NCBI GenBank assembly: GCA_015039365.1
Contig: WION01000081.1
Coordinates: forward strand, 120,282 to 184,281
Reading direction: 5' to 3'
DNA length: 64,000 nt
Origin: Amanita rubescens
Lineage: Eukaryota > Basidiomycota > Agaricomycetes > Agaricales > Amanitaceae
Position 1 is the first letter of the stretch; every line of letters begins with the position of its first letter. A model generated the notes under the pieces. That model was not told the DNA's origin. It saw only the letters and a list, made by a program, of their open reading frames with translations, and made no database searches. A program made the translations under genes and the position numbers. Below are positions 1-11,200 of this stretch, in pieces.

Positions 1-1471
1 GAAATGACCGTATTTGTTTAACAGTTTTCGGTTCGGGCCATTTGCTGATTCCAGCGAGTTTTACGGGGTCCATCATGATCTTTCCTTCCTTGACGATCAT
101 CCCAAGGAATTCGACTTCCTTGGCGACGAATTTACATTTTTCCAGTTTCAGGAACAGATCATTTTCTTTCAGCCGTTGCAAGACTTGCTTAGTGCGCTCC
201 CTCGTTTCTTCCTCGTTCGCTCCATATATCAACATATCGTCAATATAGACGACTAGCCATCCTTCGGCTATCATGTCACGGAAGTATTCGTTCATCATCG
301 TTTGAAATGTTGACGGTGAATTGCATAATCCAAAGAGCATTACAGTAGGTTCGAAGAGACCACGGTTCGTCGTGAACGCGGCTTTCCATTCGTCGCCTTT
401 CTTTATTCGCACATTATTGTAACCCCATCGGAGGTCTAACTTGGAGAAGTATTTTGCTTTTCTTAGTTTTAATAATAAGTCGGATACTAAAGGAAGGGGA
501 TAGGCATTTCGTTTCGTCCAGCTATTGATGTATCGGTAATCTTGGCAAGGTCTCAACTCTCCTTTTTCTTTTTTTGCAACGTAAAAGAAAGGAGACGCTT
601 GCGGAGATTGTGATGGTCGAATGTAGCCTTTTTTGAGCTGTTCGTCGACCCATTTATTCATTAGCTGTTCCTCGTGGATTGATAACGGGTAGTTCTTTGC
701 CACTTTAGGTTTAAATCCTTCTTTTAGATCTATCGCATGATCCCATTGTCGTGAAATGGGAAATCGTTCTGATGTCTGTTTATCAAAAACTTTTCTCCAT
801 TTGTCATATTCAGGGGGTAATTCTACTTTCGTAGATTTTTCTTCGTGTTCATGTGCGAGTGCTTGAGACGCTGATGTTTTCGCTTGGATCCAAAGGTGAT
901 CAGTCTCGAGATCTTCGTCCTCATCTGCGTTCAATTCTTCTTCTTTTTGGATATACCGAAGGTACATTTCGGTTTCTTCGTCGTAATCAAACGTAGTTTC
1001 TTCTTCCGGATCGATCTTCCTTTCGTCGGGGAATCTAACTGTTCCTTCAGACCAATCTATTCTGGGGTTGATTTCTCGGAGCCAAGGTAATCCTAGTATC
1101 AGTCGTTGATCGCCTAGTCGTGTGACATAAAACCAGTCTTTAAACCGGTTGTCTTTGATGTTATAGCTTATCTGGATTTTATACCGTATATCTCCAGACT
1201 TGTTATTTGTTCCGTCCACATTTCGCACTGGGATGGGTTTCTTTAAGCGAGTGATTTCGTTCCAATTGACGAGTGAGCTATCGACGAATTTTCCTTGTGC
1301 GCCTGAGTCGATAAGGGCTTTGGTTTCAGCGGTTTTTAGATTCGAACATTTGGTAATGGGAATGGTGATTTTATTTCTGGATATAGAAGATACTGTTACA
1401 CCATTTATACATAGTTGTTCGTCTTCAGAGACGACGGACGCTGATTCATCGTCGTCTCGTTCTAAAAACCC
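1..1471 (-). CDS. Pol polyprotein of the gypsy element (protease and reverse transcriptase), partial
   Basis: The frame is entered by -1 shift from gag and stays open to the window edge. The aspartic protease has the active-site motif ALIDSGAQGKF near 1320-1290, followed by a typical flap and ILGLPWLREINP. The reverse transcriptase carries the fingers motif QDYRYINSWTKRNAYPLP, the palm aspartate block FSKLDLRWGYNNVRI (near 470-420), FGLCNSPSTFQ, the catalytic YIDDM (247-233) and the FLGMIV motif. RNase H and the integrase with any chromodomain lie beyond the left edge. The self-priming primer site suggests a Tf1/sushi-like chromovirus, but the integrase tail is needed to confirm. Confidence 0.92.
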
Positions 1472-2475
1472 TTTTTGTTCAATTTTCGGCGGGCGCTACG
1501 TGGTAATGTTTTCGCCATTTCTCGTATGACGGCGATTCTCTGGTCTTCGTCGTTTTCACTGTTGGATTCTTCACTTGACGAGCCATTGTCGTCTTCATCG
1601 CTATCCGCATTCATCGCTCTGATTCTTTTTCCTTTTCCTTTCCCTTTGTTGCGGTTATTATTTCGGCCGCGTGGTTTTCCTCGAAATTGTCCCCTAGGGG
1701 CTGCCCTTCCTCGTGAATTCCCAAGGTTTTGTCGTTTCTTTTTGGGATTAGGGCAGTCTGAGATTAAATGTCCTGTTTTTCCGCATCCATAGCATACAGC
1801 GGTTTTTACCCATTCCATGGAGGTTTCAGCAATCTGCATTTGTCGTGCCTGTCGATTTAATTCAAGTACAGCCTCGTCGACTTCCATTTTGTCATCAAAC
1901 TCTTTTACTTGGCCAAAAGTGGAGAATAAGGTGTTCGCCACTTCTATGTCAAGGATACGAGTTCGTAATGATTTATAGGTTGTCGGGGCACCTCCTAGTC
2001 GCAGTTTTTCTCGTAATGTGTTTGGTAATCCCAAAACTAGGAGATGACATTTCGTCGTATCATCAGTGATTTTGGCTAAATTGATGTCTCGATCGACGCG
2101 CGCAATATATTGATTAATTGATTGCTTTGGGAGTTTTCTCCATGTGAGTAATCTGTGCATGGCTAGTCCTGCTTCGTCTACTTGTCCCCAATCTTCTTTC
2201 AGTTCTTTAATGAAAGCGTCATAGTTGGCGTATTTTGTCGTTTCGGCGTCATATTCAGTTATTTTGTTGTCGCGCCATTGTTGAGCGTTGCCATCAATAT
2301 GATACATAATGAACTGTATCTTATCTTGAGCATCCGTCATTTTATTCATTTTCATGAATAATTCGGCTTTCGCTATGAACGGGTTGAGATATTTTCGATC
2401 TCCTTCGAACGGTTTAGGAGGTTTGATCTTCGGTAGATCTGACCTTGGTTCGGTCCGGGGTCCTGATCCACTCAT
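1462..2475 (-). CDS. Gag polyprotein of the gypsy element
   Basis: The reading frame encodes 337 residues from the first in-frame ATG (2475) to TAG (1462-1464). It contains a retrotransposon Gag-like capsid region rich in charged helices (around 'QWRDNKITEY' and 'LTWRKLPKQSINQYIARV'). A single CCHC zinc knuckle follows, CYGCGKTGHLISDC, then a basic Arg/Gly/Asn-rich nucleic-acid-binding tail and an acidic serine stretch. The frame stays open for another 263 codons upstream without an ATG, so the true N-terminus may be longer. The stop codon is overlapped by a -1 slippery sequence leading into pol. The product would package and compact the element RNA in cytoplasmic particles. Confidence 0.88.
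   Translation of the reverse strand: MSGSGPRTEPRSDLPKIKPPKPFEGDRKYLNPFIAKAELFMKMNKMTDAQDKIQFIMYHIDGNAQQWRDNKITEYDAETTKYANYDAFIKELKEDWGQVDEAGLAMHRLLTWRKLPKQSINQYIARVDRDINLAKITDDTTKCHLLVLGLPNTLREKLRLGGAPTTYKSLRTRILDIEVANTLFSTFGQVKEFDDKMEVDEAVLELNRQARQMQIAETSMEWVKTAVCYGCGKTGHLISDCPNPKKKRQNLGNSRGRAAPRGQFRGKPRGRNNNRNKGKGKGKRIRAMNADSDEDDNGSSSEESNSENDEDQRIAVIREMAKTLPRSARRKLNKKGF
1465..1474 (-). promoter_or_regulatory. Programmed -1 frameshift site (gag to pol)
   Basis: Immediately before the gag stop the minus strand reads AAAGGGTTTTTAG. In the gag frame this gives two overlapping X_XXY_YYZ heptamers, A_AAG_GGT (1474-1468) and G_GGT_TTT (1471-1465). The protease DSGA codons (1309-1298) and RT YIDDM codons (247-233) are both in the -1 frame, with no stop seen between the heptamers and the left edge. 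I did not identify a downstream stem-loop or pseudoknot. Confidence 0.75.
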
Positions 2476-3264
2476 ATCTCGTTCTTTTCCTTTTCTAGAA
2501 GGAAATGGGTTGATTGGTGGGGTAAACAAGTATGGAAATACGACAGGGGGTGATGGTGCGGGTCGTGTAGCTTCGAGTTTAGATTCGGTTGCAAGGGATA
2601 AGGAAGCGATGAGTTGAGCTGAGGTTTCGTCTTCAACTCGTTGTTCAACTGTGGGTATAACAACGTCTTCGGTTCCAGGTGCGTATTCAAGTTTATCTTG
2701 GGATTCTTCTTCTTTCTCTTGTTCAGAGAAGGAATCTTTATTGTCTTCTTTATCGGACTCTCCTGACGGTTCAGCGCTTTCTCTGTAATGAACGTGTGGT
2801 GATGCAACGGGAGTTTCTTGGGTAGTGGTTAAGGTTTCTGGTTCGTTCGCTTTCTTCCAACGTTGTAGCGCAGTTCGTGTTAACTCCTCTTTTCCTCCTA
2901 TGAAGGGTTCTCCTTCAAAGTATTCGTCTCTAATAAAGTACGGTTCTTCTCCTGTTTCCGATTCAGTGGCGTACCAACGTTTACTTCCTTCGTGAAAGGC
3001 AAGTTTGCGTTCGTTTAGATATAATCCTCCTTCGAATGGGAAGGATTGATTTGGTGGTCTTCCAAGTTTTTGTTTTACCCAAAACTGGTGACCTGGTACG
3101 GGTTTTCCTGAAGCGGTATAACACCAGCCGTTTTCTCGTTTATCCCAATGAATGGAATGTTCGTCGAGATAATAGAGATGGTTAAGGGGGCTTCGTTTGG
3201 CGTTATTCGGAGGGGTACTTTTAGATTGTCGTGGAGCAATGGTGAATGATGGGAGGTGAGAGCG
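2476..3264 (-). other. ATG-less open frame continuous with gag
   Basis: This 263-codon frame is in phase with gag and opens right after a TAA at 3265-3267, close to the primer site. It has no stop and no ATG. The composition looks protein-coding: an aromatic-rich first part (for example LNHLYYLDEHSIHWDK), then an acidic Glu/Ser/Asp-rich linker leading into the Gag capsid. A non-AUG start, splicing from a leader exon, or loss of the original ATG would each explain it. I do not recognise the domain. Confidence 0.55.
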
Positions 3265-3288
3265 TTAAAGCTATCGTGCTCGGAGAGG

Positions 3289-3300
3289 AGTCTAGTTTTA
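3289..3300 (-). other. Primer-binding site of self-priming type
   Basis: One nucleotide after the LTR end, the minus strand reads TAAAACTAGACT. There is no TGG as expected for a tRNA primer. The 12 nt are perfectly complementary to LTR positions 3466-3455. This matches the Tf1/sushi arrangement, in which a cleaved fragment of the element's own 5' mRNA primes minus-strand synthesis. Confidence 0.72.
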
Positions 3301-3301
3301 T

Positions 3302-3725
3302 TGTTACGTTTGTTCGTTCGCTGATAAGTCAAGCTTATCAGGTACCGTAGGTTCCTCAAGGGAGTTCCGGCACTTAAGAACGTTCAAAGAATAAGAGTGT
3401 TATCGGATAAGTCCTCAAGGGAACTTAGACGATAACGAGACAGATTTTGACTGTTAAAACTAGACTGAGGTCTAGTCGTATATTTGCGTGATTTATATAG
3501 TACAGAGTACATACGCAAATATGGTAAGTATATATGCATGTGATAATGAAAACGGTTGCATGTGATAATGAAACGGTTAACATGTGAAAAACGAACATAC
3601 ATGTGATAAAGGTAATTGGCATATGATAAACGATGAATATTCCGGAAGGAACGCATATGCAAATAACGGCATAGGAGGGATGATAAGATAAGAAAAAAGA
3701 CAGGCCATGACGTACATTTGTAACA
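3302..3725 (-). repeat. 5' LTR of the gypsy element
   Basis: The 424-bp segment is bounded by perfect 6-bp inverted ends: TGTTAC at 3302-3307 and GTAACA at 3720-3725 on the plus strand. Both are the usual TG...CA type. The right boundary agrees independently with the point where the sequence becomes alignable to the paralogous site near 13366. The LTR contains a TATA box and a predicted transcription start, described separately. The partner LTR is outside the window. Confidence 0.85.
3455..3499 (-). promoter_or_regulatory. LTR promoter: TATA box and predicted transcript 5' end
   Basis: On the minus strand a TATATAAA box lies at 3499-3492. About 33 nt downstream, at 3466-3455, is the 12-mer AGTCTAGTTTTA, the exact reverse complement of the 12 nt next to the LTR (3300-3289). 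In self-priming Tf1/sushi-type elements the first nucleotides of the mRNA pair with the primer site, so this 12-mer is the predicted mRNA start. The spacing to the TATA box supports that, but the start site itself is inferred. Confidence 0.7.
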
Positions 3726-4020
3726 CCAACCATTTTTTGAACTTTTCTGCAGCAAGAATATATCAGGCTTCTTGATGCATTGTGGAGGTTGACTGCTAAA
3801 TAACAAACCAAGAAGCTCTTCCTTATTTACTAGGTGTAACATTTGAGATATGAGTTTCAGTGACAAAAACTATCACATACCATTTGTGACTTGAATGGTA
3901 TTCTGTGTCTAAGTCATATCAGTTGTCAGTGTGATGTGATTGGTATCAGACTGGATGACACACATAGCTACCATGAACTTCATTGAAGGTACTATCCTTG
4001 AAGCTGATAGGATGATTCAT
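3726..4020 (-). pseudogene. 5' end of a NACHT-ankyrin NLR gene (copy 1), cut off at the retroelement
   Basis: This segment closely matches 13366-13668, the 5' end of the complete NLR gene. It includes the first exon (start 4020, MNHPISFKDSTFNEVHG), the following introns, and the start of the exon encoding AEKFKKW. At 3725 it stops against the LTR. The nucleotide-binding domain and ankyrin repeats are absent, unless they continue left of the retroelement outside the window. It appears to be the broken NLR partner of duplication copy 1. Confidence 0.7.
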
Positions 4021-5424
4021 GTTATCAAGGGTCAGCGGTTGTGGTAGTGCGAAATGAAGACGGATGCGTCACGTGTCACATTGCAAGTCACATTTCCACG
4101 ATGCGGAAATCTCCGCACGACATCTGCATTTGCGACGAACTTTCACTCAAACTTGTGTACAACTCAATTCGAACTTGTTCTCGAAGACTTCTTGGCTGTC
4201 ATTGAGTGCATTTAGTGGATGTGTTGAACAGCTCAAGTTCCTCCATCTATGGCTATTACTATTAGTAGACATCACCATCATGGCACACGGTACGTCCTGC
4301 AACTTGACGGCTCTATGCAGATTTATTTGAATGCGACACATATTATGGCCAGTGCCGCACGCGCACTCGTGAATATATAATTTGACTCCGAGTGTTCTAT
4401 CTCTTACCGATCGACCTCGCGATCTTTCTGGATCAATCTCCTAGAATACGCCTCTTCTCGCTCTGTCGCGCAGCCTTCGCAAGTTCCTTTCCCGCATACA
4501 ATCAGCCTGTAGGTGAAGTGGATGGCGGGGAGTAATGTCGCGCCAAGTGACGTAGTGCCTTGGTGATGGAAGAGGCAGAGGAGGATGCGCAAGAGTCCAC
4601 GGCTAGGATGCTTATGTGGAGTTTCGTTTTCGAATTAGGTGTATGCTTGCCAGTCCTTGGAGGGGCGATCGAGGCCCGATGCGGCAGTCAGCTACACGGG
4701 AACATGGCGCCTAGACGGCCACACCCACATTACTCGTCGATAATCGATAATCTCTATCGATGGTAGCGTACATATCTGGAATTACGAGTCATGAAATGGA
4801 CGAGATAGACGTTCGATGGATAGATAAAATGGGCTGTGTATGACGGACTGGCTTGTTCGAGTAGGACTGTGCCAAAGACTCAGAATGCCAGAATGACAAT
4901 ACTCAAGTATGTACAAAATGAAGAGCCCTAGGAACATGCCCTGTCCGTCAGCGAAAGAATAAGCACAGTGGTTTTGGCAGTGGAATGAAAGACGATAGAA
5001 CGGACACGGTGGGGAGACTGGCCTAACTTCAGCTCGTTCAAACTGCTAAGGCTTACGCGCACGATACGCTCCGAGTCAAGTACGAAATCCACCGTGGGGT
5101 TGAATTGAGTAGTACGGGCCGCGATGTTCGGAATCCAGTGAACACGAGAAAGGTTTAGTTCCACGCAGGGTTTTCCACCGTCCAACCGCCTGCATCACTT
5201 CCGCCAGGAATCAGGATCCCCAATGTAACAGAGGAAAGAGGGGTGTCACGCTTTAGTCACGATATCGACCAGCACCAGTGCAGCAACATGCGTTCGAGTC
5301 CCCAGCCACTCCCACAGATCTTGAACATCAGAAAGATGTTGACCCTCCACCCATACCGACAGTTCTCCGACGCCACCCACGCCTACTCCAATAGAACTTG
5401 CCACTAAGGACGTTTATACTATAA
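4021..5424. other. Intergenic region between divergent NLR and deubiquitinase genes (copy 1)
   Basis: The stretch between the two divergent start regions should hold both promoters. It is homologous to 13669-14600, with scattered indels; the largest, about 140 bp, is missing from copy 2 near 14565. A small exon of the deubiquitinase may lie here (for example around 5290-5400), because the main open frame begins without an ATG. No other gene was recognised. Confidence 0.5.
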
Positions 5425-8016
5425 CTGGCTACTATTCCCATTTCTACTGTCTCGTCATCTCACGCTTCGCCTGTTATTCAAAGTACACTGCTCTCTCCTC
5501 AACCGGACTCGGACGAAAAAAGTTCAAATCCAAATTCAACCCCAATCCCACAACAAAGAGAACAACCGCAGTCTCAACTGCCACCGCCAACGCAAAAGCT
5601 AAAATCGTCAGGGGCTATATGGTCCCGACGTCCTACGGATCCTTCCAATGCGCCTGCCATCATTATATCCCCTCAAGCGCATCCACCACCGGATGTCGTT
5701 CAGCAAGCGTTGGATATCCGTACACCACCTCCGTCTCCACCCCCACTGCCGTCTGTCACGTTGCCTGTCGTCGGTTACGAAGACATGGCAGAGATCGAAG
5801 TAAAGGAGAAAGTAGCAGCAGTGGTTGAAGAGGAAAAGCACAAAGAAAACGGAAACGAGACCGAGAGCGAAAACGGCATGCCGCAGGTTGCGGCTGCTGT
5901 TGCAACAGACTCGTCGACCGTTCCTTCTTCAGCTACTTCCGTCATTGACAATTCGACATCTTCCACAGTGCCTGGGTCCCCGGCAACGTCTGCTACTTCT
6001 GTCTCTCTAGCCGTGATTGGTAATGGTGCGATACCACTCAAAACGGGCGAAGACGTTCTTGACGAAAAATCGATTGCATCAACCACGGCCGAGGATGCTG
6101 ACGCCGTTTTGACTACCTCTGCCTCTACTACCACCACCGCCAGTGCCAATGCCACCGCTTCTACATCTACTGCAATAACCGAAATCCCGACGGCCGTAAC
6201 GACGACGACGACTTCACATTCCCCCACCCACCTAAAAAATTATGGGCGTCCCTCCTCAAATCATCGGAGTCTTCATCGTCTGCCTCTGGATCAGGAAGGA
6301 ACGCCCTCCCAACCTCAAATGTCGTAGGGATATCTATCCCAGCTTCTATTGCCAGCCAGTACGCATTCGACGAGCCGTCTTCATCGGGCACCACCGCACA
6401 TGAGAAGAACAAGGCCGATTTGATCGCTCTTTTGAGCGGTGGCGGGAATTTACCTGCAGCTGCAACAACGACAACGACAACAACGATCCCTACAACAATA
6501 CGACCTCGTGGATTAGTCAACAGCGGTAACATGTGTTTTGCCAATGCCGTGTTGCAGATGTTGGTTTACACTCCGCCTGTTCAAAAGTTGTTTGTTGAGC
6601 TTGGGAGGTTGAAGGGCGACAAGGAGAAGATGAAGGGTAGTAGCGACAAGACGCCTCTGGTGGACGCTATGATTGAGTTTATCAAGGATTTTGTGGTGGA
6701 CGACGTTCGTTTGGTGAACGGGCATGTGTTGGCCAATGGGTGGGGTGGAGGAGGGAAAGGGAAGGAAAAGGAACGGCAATGGGAAGATGGGAACCAGGGT
6801 GGTGGTGAGGATGAGGGGATGTGGGAAGGTGAATCGTTCATACCGACGTATGTCTACGATGCGTTGAAGGAGAAGAAGAGGTTTGACAATATGCGGGTAA
6901 GTGTTTGGGTGAAGGGTTATTAGAATAATTTGCTGATTCTGATTCTGTAGGGTGGTCAACAAGAAGATGCGGAAGAGTTCTTAGGGTTCTTGTTGGAGAC
7001 GTTAGAGGAGGAATTGGTGGTGTTGCGAGAAGAGGTGACGGGTCGTCGGCATACGCTTCAGGCCCCCTCTGAGCCTACTGAAGAAAAAGAAGAGGCTGCG
7101 CCGCCTGAGGAACTAGGTTGGCAAGAAGTCGGGAAGCGGAATCGGACCGTCGTCACACGGACCGTGAGTTGTCCTTCTTTCGTGATGTCGCGTGCTTAAC
7201 GGATGGATAGATACAAAGCACCGAAACGCCTATATCGAAAATGTTTGGCGGCAAGTTTAGGACGACGTTGAGGGTTCCCTACGCGAAAAAGGATTCTGTC
7301 ATAGTTGAAGATTGGAGGTCGGTTAGATTAGACATCCAGGTACGTTTCTGTTATTTTCGTCTTCGCTTCTGCTAACGCTCGTGGGTTCATTTGGTAGCGC
7401 GACCAAACACACACAGTCCAGGACGCTTTATCTTACATCTCACATCCTCAACCCGTTCAAGTCACTCATCCCGGTCGCCCGGGTACGACTCTGGAAGCTC
7501 AACAGCTGGTCCACATCGACGCTCTACCGCCTATACTGGTTCTCCATATGAAACGATTCTGTTACGACACGAACGTGGGCGGCGTCGTCAAAGTCGGGAA
7601 ACAAGTTCGGTTTGGGCCCGAGTTGGATATCGCGAATGGTGCGTTTTCTCATTCTCTCGCTCTCTGAGGAAAGAAACTGACTAGGCGTACATTTAGACGT
7701 GTTGGCACCTGGAATAAGGAAAAGTTGGTCGCCAAAGTACAAGTTGTTCGGCGTATTGTACCATCACGGCTTGTCGGCCTCTGGCGGGCATTACACACTT
7801 GATGTACTTCATCCAACGAGGTATGCTGGTACTGGTTCCGGTGCCGTTCCGGCATGGGGTGGAACAGGGGTAGGAGGAGGAGTGAAGGGACGTGAAGGGT
7901 GGGTTAGGATAGATGATGAACTGGTTTCGGATGTGAGGCATGAGGATGTGTTTGGTGCTTGGGAGCGGGATGAGAGTCGGTCGGCATATTTGTTATTTTA
8001 TAAGCGGGTAAGGTAG
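5425..8016 (+). CDS. UBP3: Ubp3/USP10-like ubiquitin carboxyl-terminal hydrolase (five exons resolved, 5' end uncertain)
   Basis: This is a cysteine deubiquitinase. The N-terminal third is low-complexity (Pro/Ser/Thr/Ala-rich). Then come the Cys box GLVNSGNMCFANAVLQML (6510-6560), the QQEDAEEFLGFLLETL box, FGGKFRTTLRVPYAKKDS with VEDWRSVRLDIQ (typical of USP10/Ubp3), and the His box LSASGGHYTLDVLHP followed by WVRIDDELVSDV. Introns are at 6897-6950, 7164-7210, 7340-7397 and 7639-7696, all GT-AG and 47-58 nt. The first frame opens after a TAA at 5422-5424 with no ATG, so an upstream exon is likely (a possible 3' splice site is AG at 5482-5483). Around 6190 the plausible coding frame changes without a convincing intron. 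Ubp3 acts in vesicle transport, ribophagy and stress signalling; that role here is inferred from family. Confidence 0.85.
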
Positions 8017-8290
8017 GAATGGGGGCTGGTCACTAACTTACTATTACATTATGATATCCAGTGAGGTACATACTTACAAACATATCATACATGACAAGAG
8101 ATGAAGATTTTCAATATACTGAAGAAGAGCACTGGCTTTGATCAAGCCCAGGTTTACCAGGAATACTTGGTTTCATGAGTGTTGTCAACTTTGTGCACTG
8201 AAATCATATCTGAGAAATGTTAATTATGACCAATGCACACATTAAATTTGGGTATACCTACTGTTGCATTCAAGGATAATGCAGCTTGCA

Positions 8291-11200
8291 TTAGAATTCA
8301 CCCTGCAAATCATCATTTGCTCCTTTATCCAACAGAAGTCTGACAATTTTAGCATGGCCATTGTGTGATGCAGCTTGCAATGCATTGCCATATGTTCCAC
8401 CCTGTGCATTAACATTTGCTCCCCTATCCAGCAGAAGCCTGACAAGTTCAGCATCACCATTGTGTGATGCAGCTTGCAATGCATTGCCATATTTGCCACC
8501 CTGTGCATCCACATCTGCTCCTTTATCCAACAGAAGCATGACAATCTCACCATAACCCTTTGATGATGCAGCTTGCAATGCATTGCCATAGAATCCACCA
8601 TGTGAATTCACATTTGCACTTTTATCCAACAGCAGCATAGCAATTTCAGCATGATCATTGTCTGATGCAGCTTGCAATGCATTGCCATAGAATCCACCCT
8701 GTGCATTTGCATCTGCTCCTTTATCCAACAGAAGCCTGACAATTTCAGTATGTCCCTCAGATGATGCAGCTTGCAATGCATTGGCATAGAATCCACTCTG
8801 TGCATTCACATCTGCTCCTTTATCCAACAGAAGCCTGACAATTTCAGCATGTCCCTCAGATGATGCAGCTTGCAATGCATTGCCATATTCTCCACCCTGT
8901 GCATTCACATCTGCTCCTTTATCCAACAGAAGCCTGACAATTTCAGCATGTCCCTCACATGATGCAGCTTGTAATCCATTGCCATATTCTCCACCCTGTG
9001 CATTCACATCTGCTCCTTTATCCAACAGAAGCCTGACAATTTCAGCATGTCCCTCACATGATGCAGCTTGTAATCCATTGCCATATTCTCCACCCTGTGC
9101 ATTCACATCTGCTCCTTGATCCAACAGAAGCCTGACAATGTCAGCATGACCATTGTGTGATGCAGCTTGTAATCCATTGTCATATTTTCCACCCTTTGAA
9201 TTCACATTTGCTCCTTTATCCAACACCAGCATAGCAATTTCAGCATGACCATTGTCTGATGCAGCTTGCAATGCATGGCCATATTTTCCACCATGTGCAT
9301 TCACATCTGCTCCTTTATCCAACAAAAGCCTGACAATTTCAGCATGTCCCTCAGATGATGCAGCTTGCAATGCATTGCCATAGGATCCACCCTGTGCATT
9401 CACATCTCCTCCTTTGTCCAACAGAAGCATGACAATTTCAGCATGACCCTTACATGTTGCAGTGTACAATGCATTGTTATAGAATCCACCAGGAGCATTC
9501 ACATTTGCCCCTGTTTCCAACAGAAGCATGACAATTTCACCATAACCCTTTGATGATGCAGCTTGCAATGCATTGCCATATTTCCCACCATGTGCATTCA
9601 CATCTGCCCCTTTATCCAACAGAAGCCTGGCAATTTCAGCATGTCCCACAGATGATGCAGCTTGCAATGCATTGCCATATTCTCCACCCTGTGCATTCAT
9701 ATCTGCTCCTTTATCCAACAGAAGCCTGACAATTTCAGCATGTCCCTCAGATGATGCAGCTTGCAATGCATTGCCATATTCTCCACCCTGTGCATTCACA
9801 TCTGCTCCTTTATCCAACAGAAGCCTGACAATGTCAGCATGACCATTGTGTGATGCAGCTTGTAATGCATTGTCAGATTTTCTGCCCTTTGAATTCACAT
9901 TTGCTCCTCTATCCAAGAGCAGCATAGCAATTTCAGCATGACCATTGTGTGATGCAGCTTGCAATGCATTGCCATATTTCCCACCATGTATATTCACATC
10001 TGCTCCTTTTTCCAACAGAAGCCTGACAATTTCAGCATGTCTCTCAGATGATGCAGCTTGCAATGCATTGTAATATTCTCCACCCTGTGCATTCACATCT
10101 GCTCCTTTATCCAGCAGAAGCCTGACAATGTCAGCATGACCATTGTGTGATGCAGCCTGTAATGCATTGTCATATTTTCCACCCTTTGCATTCACATTTG
10201 CTCCTTTATCTAACAGCAGCATAGCAATTTCTGCACAACCATCATGTGATGCAGCTTGCAATGCATTGCCATATACTCCACCCTGTGCATTCACATCTGC
10301 TCCTTTATCCAACAGTAGCATGACAATTTCAGCATGACCCATATACGTTGCAGTGTACAATGCATTGTCATAAAATCCACTGGGAGAATTCATATCTGCT
10401 CCTTTATCCAACAGAAGCCTGACAATTTCAGCATGTCCCTCACATGATGCAGCTTGTAATCCATTGCCATATACTCCACCCTGTGCATTCACATCTGCTC
10501 CTTTATCCAACAGAAGCATGACAATTTCAGCATGACCCTTATATGTTGCAGTGTACAATGCATTGCCATATACTCCACCCTGTGCATTCACATCTGCTCC
10601 TTTATCCAACAGAAGCATGACAATTTCTGCATGACCCTTATATGTTGCAGTGTACAATGCATTGTCATAGAATCCACCAGGAGAATTCACATCTGCCCCT
10701 TTATCCAACAGAAGCCTGACAATTTCAGCATGACCCATTAATGATGCAGCTCTCAATCCATCCCCATAGAGTCCACCCTGTATGTTCACATCTGCTCCTT
10801 TATCCAACAGATGCATGACAATTTCAGCATGTCCCACAGATGATGCGGCTTGCAATGCATTGCCATAGGATCCACCAGAAGCATTCACATCTGCCCCTTT
10901 ATTCAACAGAAGCCTGACAATTTCACCAGAACCCTTTGATGATGCAGCTTGCAATGCATTGCCATATTTTCCACCCTGTGCATCCACATTTGCTCCTTTA
11001 TCCAACAAAAGCCTGACAATCTTAGTTTGACCCCTGTATGATGCAGATTGCAATGAATTTCCATATTCTCCACCCTGTGCATTCACATCTGCTCTTTTAT
11101 CCAACAGAAACCTGACAATTTCAGTATGACCCCTGTATGATGCAGCTTGCAATGAATTGCCATAGAATCCACCCTGTACATTCACATCTACTTCTTTATC

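Larger units (their letters stand above)
1..3725 (-). mobile_element. Ty3/gypsy LTR retrotransposon, 5' part (runs off the left edge)
   Basis: Reading leftwards from 3725, the element shows a 424-bp LTR, a primer-binding site, a long gag reading frame with a CCHC knuckle, and pol in the -1 frame with an aspartic protease and a reverse transcriptase. RNase H, integrase and the 3' LTR would lie left of position 1, so the second LTR and target duplication cannot be checked. The right edge (3725/3726) falls where homology to the 13.37 kb duplicate stops, which suggests insertion into, or at the border of, the duplicated NLR gene. No stop codon was found in the parts of gag and pol that I translated, so this may be a young copy. 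Confidence 0.93.

Noticed and set aside
5775..6227. Minus-strand Val/Ala-rich ORF of 150 codons
   Set aside because: It is the reverse complement of the Ala/Thr/Ser-rich coding region of the deubiquitinase.
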